Shown piece after piece: positions 22,723 to 26,482 of a DNA stretch of 26,482 bases (position 1 is its first letter; each line of letters starts with the position of its first letter). The stretch is taken from positions 24,539 to 51,020 of the forward strand of contig DIJC01000024.1 in NCBI GenBank assembly GCA_002421005.1, written 5' to 3'. Below the pieces are notes generated by a model. That model saw only the letters and a program-made list of their open reading frames with translations, did not search any database and had not been told where the DNA came from. The DNA is from Enterobacteriaceae bacterium UBA5654 (GTDB lineage: Bacteria > Pseudomonadota > Gammaproteobacteria > Enterobacterales > Enterobacteriaceae). Both the position numbers and the translations under genes were made by a program.

Positions 22723-23503
22723 AATCGAAAAAATCAGTAAATGGTACGCCGGTGCATCCGCACCGGCGTTATCCGACATCTCCCTGACGATTGAAGCGGG
22801 CACGATTTTCGGCATTCTCGGGCGCAGCGGCGCGGGAAAAAGCACGCTGCTGCGCTGTCTGAACCGTCTGGAGCAGCCTGGGTCAGGGCGGATAGACATT
22901 GATGGTCAGGATATTGCGTCGCTCAGCGTTGCGCAGCTGCGCCAGAAGCGCCAGCAGATGGGAATGATTTTCCAGCATTTTAATCTGCTGCATTCGCGTA
23001 CCGTGCGTAACAATATCGATCTGCCGCTGGAAATTGCCGGTATTGCGCCCAAAGAACGCGCGCAGCGAATTGAATCGTTATTAGCGTTGGTCGGGCTGGA
23101 ACAGTTTGCCGATAGCTGGCCGTCGCAGCTCTCCGGCGGCCAGAAACAGCGGGTGGGTATCGCCCGCGCGCTGGCGGCTCAGCCGCGCTATTTGCTGTGC
23201 GATGAAGCCACCAGCGCGCTCGACCCGGAAACCACCCGTTCTATTCTCGACCTGCTGGCGGATATTCAGCGCCAGCTCAATATCACGATTGTGCTGATCA
23301 CCCATGAAATGTCGGTGGTGAAACGGATATGCCACGGCGCAGCCCTGCTGGAGCACGGCAAACTGATTGAAAGCGGCACGCTTGAGCAAATTATGGCGCG
23401 TAAAGAGGGACGCCTGCGGCAGATGCTGTTGCAGGACGGTGAAACCGACCGCGCCTTCCTGGCAAAATATCAGGTGGAGGTGGCAACCCGATGCGTAGCG
23501 TAA
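22715..23503 (+). CDS. MetN-type ABC transporter ATPase lacking the NIL domain, second copy
   Basis: A 262-residue ABC ATPase of the MetN group. Walker A is GRSGAGKST (36-44), the Q-loop is IFQHFNLLHSRTV, the signature is QLSGGQKQRVGIARAL (from 138), Walker B is YLLCDEATSALDPE and the H-loop is VLITHEMSVV. After the core there are only about 35 residues (from REGRLRQ-like EGRLRQMLLQDGETD to the end) instead of the roughly 75-residue NIL domain of the first copy and of E. coli MetN. Feedback closure by an internal ligand is thus not expected. It overlaps metQ2 by 8 bp and metI2 by 13 bp. Confidence 0.9.
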   Translation: MIKIEKISKWYAGASAPALSDISLTIEAGTIFGILGRSGAGKSTLLRCLNRLEQPGSGRIDIDGQDIASLSVAQLRQKRQQMGMIFQHFNLLHSRTVRNNIDLPLEIAGIAPKERAQRIESLLALVGLEQFADSWPSQLSGGQKQRVGIARALAAQPRYLLCDEATSALDPETTRSILDLLADIQRQLNITIVLITHEMSVVKRICHGAALLEHGKLIESGTLEQIMARKEGRLRQMLLQDGETDRAFLAKYQVEVATRCVA

Positions 23504-24159
23504 ACTGGGATCGTTTTCTGGAGCTGCTGCTCAACGCCACGCTGGAAACGCTGTATATGGTCGCGCTGGCGACGGTGTTTACCGTGCTGATTGGCCTGCC
23601 GGTGGGCGTGCTGCTATTTCTGACCCGCAAGGACGGCATTTTGCCGAACCGCAGCGTGGCGGTGGTGCTGAACTCAGTGGTCAATATTGGCCGGGCGCTG
23701 CCTTTTGTCATTTTACTGATTGCCCTTATTCCCGTTACCCGTTTGATCGTCGGCACCACGCTTGGCAGCACCGCCGCCATTGTGCCGATCACCCTCGGCG
23801 CGTTCCCGTTTTTTGCCCGCATCGTCGAAAATGCGCTGGACGAGGTGGATCGTGGGCGAATAGAAGCGGTGGAATCGATGGGCGGTAGCCACTGGTTTAT
23901 CGTCAGCCGGGTACTGTTGCCAGAAGCGCTTCCGGCGCTGGTGGCGGGTGTTACCCTGACCATCGTGATGCTCATCGGCTTTTCCGCGATGGCGGGCGTA
24001 GTGGGCGGCGGCGGGCTGGGCGATCTGGCGATCCGCTATGGCTACCAGCGTTTTGATAACACCTTAATTGCAGGCACGGTGATCGTTTTACTGCTGCTGG
24101 TGCAGCTGATCCAAAAAGCAGGCGATCGGCTGGTGCGCTCGCTGGCCCTGCGCCGCTGA
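23491..24159 (+). CDS. MetI-type ABC transporter permease, second copy
   Basis: A 222-residue inner-membrane permease paralogous to the first copy, sharing the plan and length. The segments VVNIGRALPFVILLIALIPV and GVVGGGGLGDLAIRYGYQRF are MetI hallmarks, and the coupling loop reads IEAVESMGGSHWFIVSRVLL. It starts inside the end of the metN-like gene (13-bp overlap) after GGAGG at about 23476-23480. It is the last gene of the cluster; 83 bp separate it from the convergent yieH. No clear terminator is seen there. Confidence 0.9.
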   Translation: MRSVNWDRFLELLLNATLETLYMVALATVFTVLIGLPVGVLLFLTRKDGILPNRSVAVVLNSVVNIGRALPFVILLIALIPVTRLIVGTTLGSTAAIVPITLGAFPFFARIVENALDEVDRGRIEAVESMGGSHWFIVSRVLLPEALPALVAGVTLTIVMLIGFSAMAGVVGGGGLGDLAIRYGYQRFDNTLIAGTVIVLLLLVQLIQKAGDRLVRSLALRR

Positions 24160-24242
24160 TCGTCTGCTGACGTGCCACGTGCGTTACCTGCGCGCCGGGA
24201 TTGTAGACGCGCTGGCGTTTGCCGCTACCGACGCGCGCGATT

Positions 24243-24911
24243 TTACTCGCGGGTGATCTGCCAGCCGCGCGCTTTCCACAGATCCGGTAACTGCGCCAGA
24301 TCGGTAAAGGGGGTTACCTTTGGATGGTCAATCGGCTGGTTATGCGGGTCGGCGCAGAAATAAAATACTTCCATTCCGGCGGCGATCCCCGACTGCGCGC
24401 CCGCCACTGAATCGTCCACCAGCACGCAATTTTGCGCCTCGACGTTCATGGCTTTCGCCGCATGAAACATGAGCGCCGGATCGGGCTTCCAGCGTTGAAT
24501 ATCGTAGCCGCTGAATAATTTATCCGGGAAATGGTTCAGCATTCCCGTGCGGCCCAGAGAGTGTTGCATTTTGCTGACCGGGCCATTCGACACCACGCAC
24601 ATTGGCACCGTCACGCTGTCCAGCAGCGCATTCGCGCCCGCAATGCCGACCAGTTCAGAATCAAAAAGGCGGGCGACTTCAGCGCGATACACCGGCTCTA
24701 AATCAGCTTTTGCCAGGTTTACCCCGTACTCACCGTTAATGGTATCGATGATCTCGTAAAGCTTAACGCCTTTAAAACGCTTAAAAATCGTTTCCAGATC
24801 GAGCGTAATGCCATACTGCTGGAACATATGCACGTAGGCACGGGAACAAATCACTTCACTGTCTACCAGCGTACCGTCGCAATCAAAAAATACTGCTTCA
24901 ATGTGGGACAT
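24243..24911 (-). CDS. yieH: HAD-superfamily phosphatase YieH (6-phosphogluconate phosphatase)
   Basis: A 222-residue cytoplasmic HAD phosphatase closely matching E. coli YieH (221), which has been reported to act on 6-phosphogluconate in vitro. Motif I is FFDCDGTLVDSE, with the nucleophile Asp10 and acid/base Asp12; motif II is CVVSNGP; motif III is the Lys in RWKPDPALMFHAA; motif IV is VLVDDSVAGAQSG. The C1-type cap lies between motifs I and II. It is transcribed towards the sulfur cluster and divergently from adeP. It marks the right-hand conserved border of the variable phoU-yieH interval. Confidence 0.95.
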   Translation of the reverse strand: MSHIEAVFFDCDGTLVDSEVICSRAYVHMFQQYGITLDLETIFKRFKGVKLYEIIDTINGEYGVNLAKADLEPVYRAEVARLFDSELVGIAGANALLDSVTVPMCVVSNGPVSKMQHSLGRTGMLNHFPDKLFSGYDIQRWKPDPALMFHAAKAMNVEAQNCVLVDDSVAGAQSGIAAGMEVFYFCADPHNQPIDHPKVTPFTDLAQLPDLWKARGWQITRE

Positions 24912-24961
24912 GCCTGTTTCCCTGTTAACAAGTTTAACGTTTACCTGATGAAATTTAGGCC

Positions 24962-24977
24962 ACGCAATCGTTGCCGT
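24962..24977. promoter_or_regulatory. PurR-like operator upstream of adeP
   Basis: ACGCAATCGTTGCCGT fits the PurR box ANGCAANCGNTTNCNT at 10 of its 11 fixed positions (T at position 12 is G). It lies 102 bp before the adeP start in the yieH-adeP divergent region. Purine-transporter genes are common PurR targets in enterobacteria, which supports the call; use in this strain is inferred. Confidence 0.65.
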
Positions 24978-25078
24978 ATAAGCAAAATCAATGAAAAAAG
25001 TGTGCCGTGAATCTTCCTATTGTCTCATTTTGGTATAGGATAGCGACGGATTTTCCCTCCTTTTCTCGGAAAAAGATA

Positions 25079-26416
25079 ATGAGTCAACAACACACCACCC
25101 AGGCATCTGGTCAGGGAATACTTGAGCGCGTTTTCAAATTACGTGAACACGGCACCACGGTACGCACCGAAATCATCGCCGGGTTCACCACCTTCCTGAC
25201 GATGGTCTATATCGTTTTCGTTAACCCTCAGATCCTGGGCGTGGCGGGAATGGACACCAGCGCCGTCTTCGTGACTACCTGTCTGATCGCTGCACTGGGC
25301 AGCATCCTGATGGGGATTTTCGCCAACCTGCCGGTCGCGCTGGCACCGGCGATGGGGCTGAATGCCTTCTTTGCGTTTGTTGTGGTGCAGGCGATGGGTC
25401 TTCCCTGGCAGGTCGGGATGGGCGCGATTTTCTGGGGCGCGGTAGGTTTACTGCTGCTGACCGTTTTCCGCATCCGCTACTGGATGATTGCTAACATTCC
25501 GGTGAGCCTGCGCGTAGGGATCACCAGCGGCATCGGGCTGTTTATTGGCATGATGGGGCTGAAAAACGCAGGCGTGATTGTGGCCAACCCGGAAACGCTG
25601 GTCAGCATCGGCAATCTGACCTCACACAGCGTGCTGCTGGGCGTGCTCGGCTTCTTTATCATCGCAATTCTGGCATCGCGTAATATTCACGCGGCGGTGC
25701 TGGTTTCTATTGTGGTCACTACGCTGCTGGGCTGGATGCTGGGCGACGTTCACTATCAGGGCATCGTCTCCGCGCCGCCGAGCGTCAGTTCCGTTATCGG
25801 GCACGTTGACCTCGCCGGTTCGTTTAATCTGGGGCTGGCAGGGGTGATTTTCTCCTTTATGCTGGTCAACCTGTTCGACTCCTCCGGCACGCTGATTGGC
25901 GTGACTGATAAAGCCGGTCTGGCCGACGAGAAAGGTAAATTCCCGCGCATGAAGCAGGCGCTGTACGTGGACAGCATTTCTTCAGTCGCCGGTTCTTTCA
26001 TCGGGACGTCATCCGTTACGGCTTATATTGAATCCTCTTCCGGCGTCTCCGTCGGCGGTCGCACCGGCCTGACGGCGGTAGTAGTCGGTCTGCTGTTCCT
26101 GCTGGTGATCTTCCTGTCACCGCTGGCAGGCATGGTGCCGGGCTACGCGGCGGCGGGCGCGCTGATTTACGTTGGCGTACTGATGACCTCAAGCCTGGCA
26201 CGCGTGAAATGGGAAGACCTGACCGAATCCGTCCCGGCTTTTATTACCGCCGTGATGATGCCGTTCAGCTTCTCCATCACCGAAGGCATCGCGCTGGGCT
26301 TTATTTCTTACTGTGTGATGAAAATCGGTACCGGTCGCCTGCGCGACCTCAGCCCGTGCGTGGTGATCGTGGCGGTATTGTTTATTCTGAAGATTGTGTT
26401 TATTGATGCGCATTAA
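25079..26416 (+). CDS. adeP: Adenine permease AdeP (NCS2/AzgA-type)
   Basis: A 445-residue inner-membrane adenine:proton symporter, identical in length to E. coli AdeP (also named YieG or PurP). About 12-14 hydrophobic segments are visible. Signature stretches of the AzgA-like NCS2 group are LAPAMGLNAFFAFVV, VNLFDSSGTLIGVTDKAGL and GTSSVTAYIESSSGVSVGGR, the last two lining the purine site in relatives. The ATG at 25079 is used: it follows GGAAAAAGATA and gives the family's length; an in-frame ATG at 25007 would add 24 residues without homology. A PurR-like box lies upstream. Confidence 0.96.
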   Translation: MSQQHTTQASGQGILERVFKLREHGTTVRTEIIAGFTTFLTMVYIVFVNPQILGVAGMDTSAVFVTTCLIAALGSILMGIFANLPVALAPAMGLNAFFAFVVVQAMGLPWQVGMGAIFWGAVGLLLLTVFRIRYWMIANIPVSLRVGITSGIGLFIGMMGLKNAGVIVANPETLVSIGNLTSHSVLLGVLGFFIIAILASRNIHAAVLVSIVVTTLLGWMLGDVHYQGIVSAPPSVSSVIGHVDLAGSFNLGLAGVIFSFMLVNLFDSSGTLIGVTDKAGLADEKGKFPRMKQALYVDSISSVAGSFIGTSSVTAYIESSSGVSVGGRTGLTAVVVGLLFLLVIFLSPLAGMVPGYAAAGALIYVGVLMTSSLARVKWEDLTESVPAFITAVMMPFSFSITEGIALGFISYCVMKIGTGRLRDLSPCVVIVAVLFILKIVFIDAH

Positions 26417-26449
26417 TTGTCTGGCAGGGGATCGGGGGCACGTACTCTC

Positions 26450-26482
26450 GCCCTCTCCCTGCGGGAGAGGGCTGGGGTGAGG
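26450..26482. repeat. GC-rich palindromic repeat at the window edge, possibly cut
   Basis: GCCCTCTCCC (26450-26459), loop TGC, then GGGAGAGGGC (26463-26472) is a perfect 10-bp stem, followed by TGGGGTGAGG at the end of the window. This GAGAGGGC..GGGGTGAGG type is a dispersed REP-like intergenic repeat known from Klebsiella, Enterobacter and Pseudomonas. It lies 33 bp after the adeP stop and may continue beyond the window or serve as its transcript end. Confidence 0.65.

Noticed and set aside
13916..24242. A phage or integrative element carrying the sulfur cluster
   Set aside because: No integrase, transposase, tRNA target or flanking direct repeats are visible.
24161..24252. A short frame after metI2 reading VRYLRAGIVDALAFAATDARDFTRG, which looked like the tail of a lost gene
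   Set aside because: No family is recognisable in so short a stretch, and GC-rich DNA gives such frames by chance. It overlaps the end of yieH.
1..26482. CRISPR array, tRNA or rRNA genes
   Set aside because: No evenly spaced repeats, cloverleaf-like or rRNA-like segments were seen.

Overview
The window is chromosomal DNA of a member of the Enterobacteriaceae. Its housekeeping genes are near-identical in length, order and sequence to the Escherichia coli atpD-atpC / glmU-glmS / pstSCAB-phoU / yieH-adeP region. The accessory content and the repeat type suggest a relative in the Enterobacter/Klebsiella/Kosakonia range rather than E. coli; I cannot name the species from sequence alone.

Layout: (1) 1-1416: the 3' two thirds of atpD, then atpC and the atp terminator. 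(2) 1488-2403: a small Bax-inhibitor-1-like membrane protein gene with its own candidate promoter and a strong terminator. It sits between atpC and glmU, where E. coli has no gene, and a palindromic repeat lies just upstream. (3) 2404-6037: glmU-glmS (UDP-GlcNAc synthesis) with a structured glmS leader and an apparently empty attTn7 site. (4) 6147-10975: a PhoB-controlled pstSCAB-phoU operon with two textbook Pho boxes; a second copy of the palindromic repeat lies between pstS and pstC. (5) 11044-13886: a minus-strand pair, cbrC and an ADP-ribosylglycohydrolase gene, divergent from the secreted esterase gene yieL. (6) 13916-24159: a 10-kb accessory block, described below. (7) 24243-26416: yieH (minus strand) and adeP (plus strand, with a PurR-like box), followed at the window edge by a GC-rich palindromic repeat.

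The accessory block is the most interesting part. A class I/II aminotransferase gene is divergent from metQ-like, metN-like, metI-like, a second-type LuxS and a cytoplasmic BisC/TorA-type S/N-oxide reductase. After a gap of about 170 bp come an isopenicillin-N-synthase-type 2OG-Fe(II) oxygenase and a second metQ-metN-metI set. No regulator gene is present. All enzymes keep their visible catalytic residues. I infer an organosulfur acquisition and salvage system: two related importers bring in sulfur amino acids or relatives, the oxidoreductase removes an S-oxide, and the oxygenase, LuxS-like lyase and aminotransferase release or recycle the sulfur or carbon skeleton. The substrate is unknown.

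The block occupies the phoU-yieH interval which, as I recall the E. coli map, carries bglGFBH, yieL, yieK, cbrC and cbrB, so this is a variable locus. I see no tRNA, rRNA, CRISPR array, integrase, transposase or insertion sequence.
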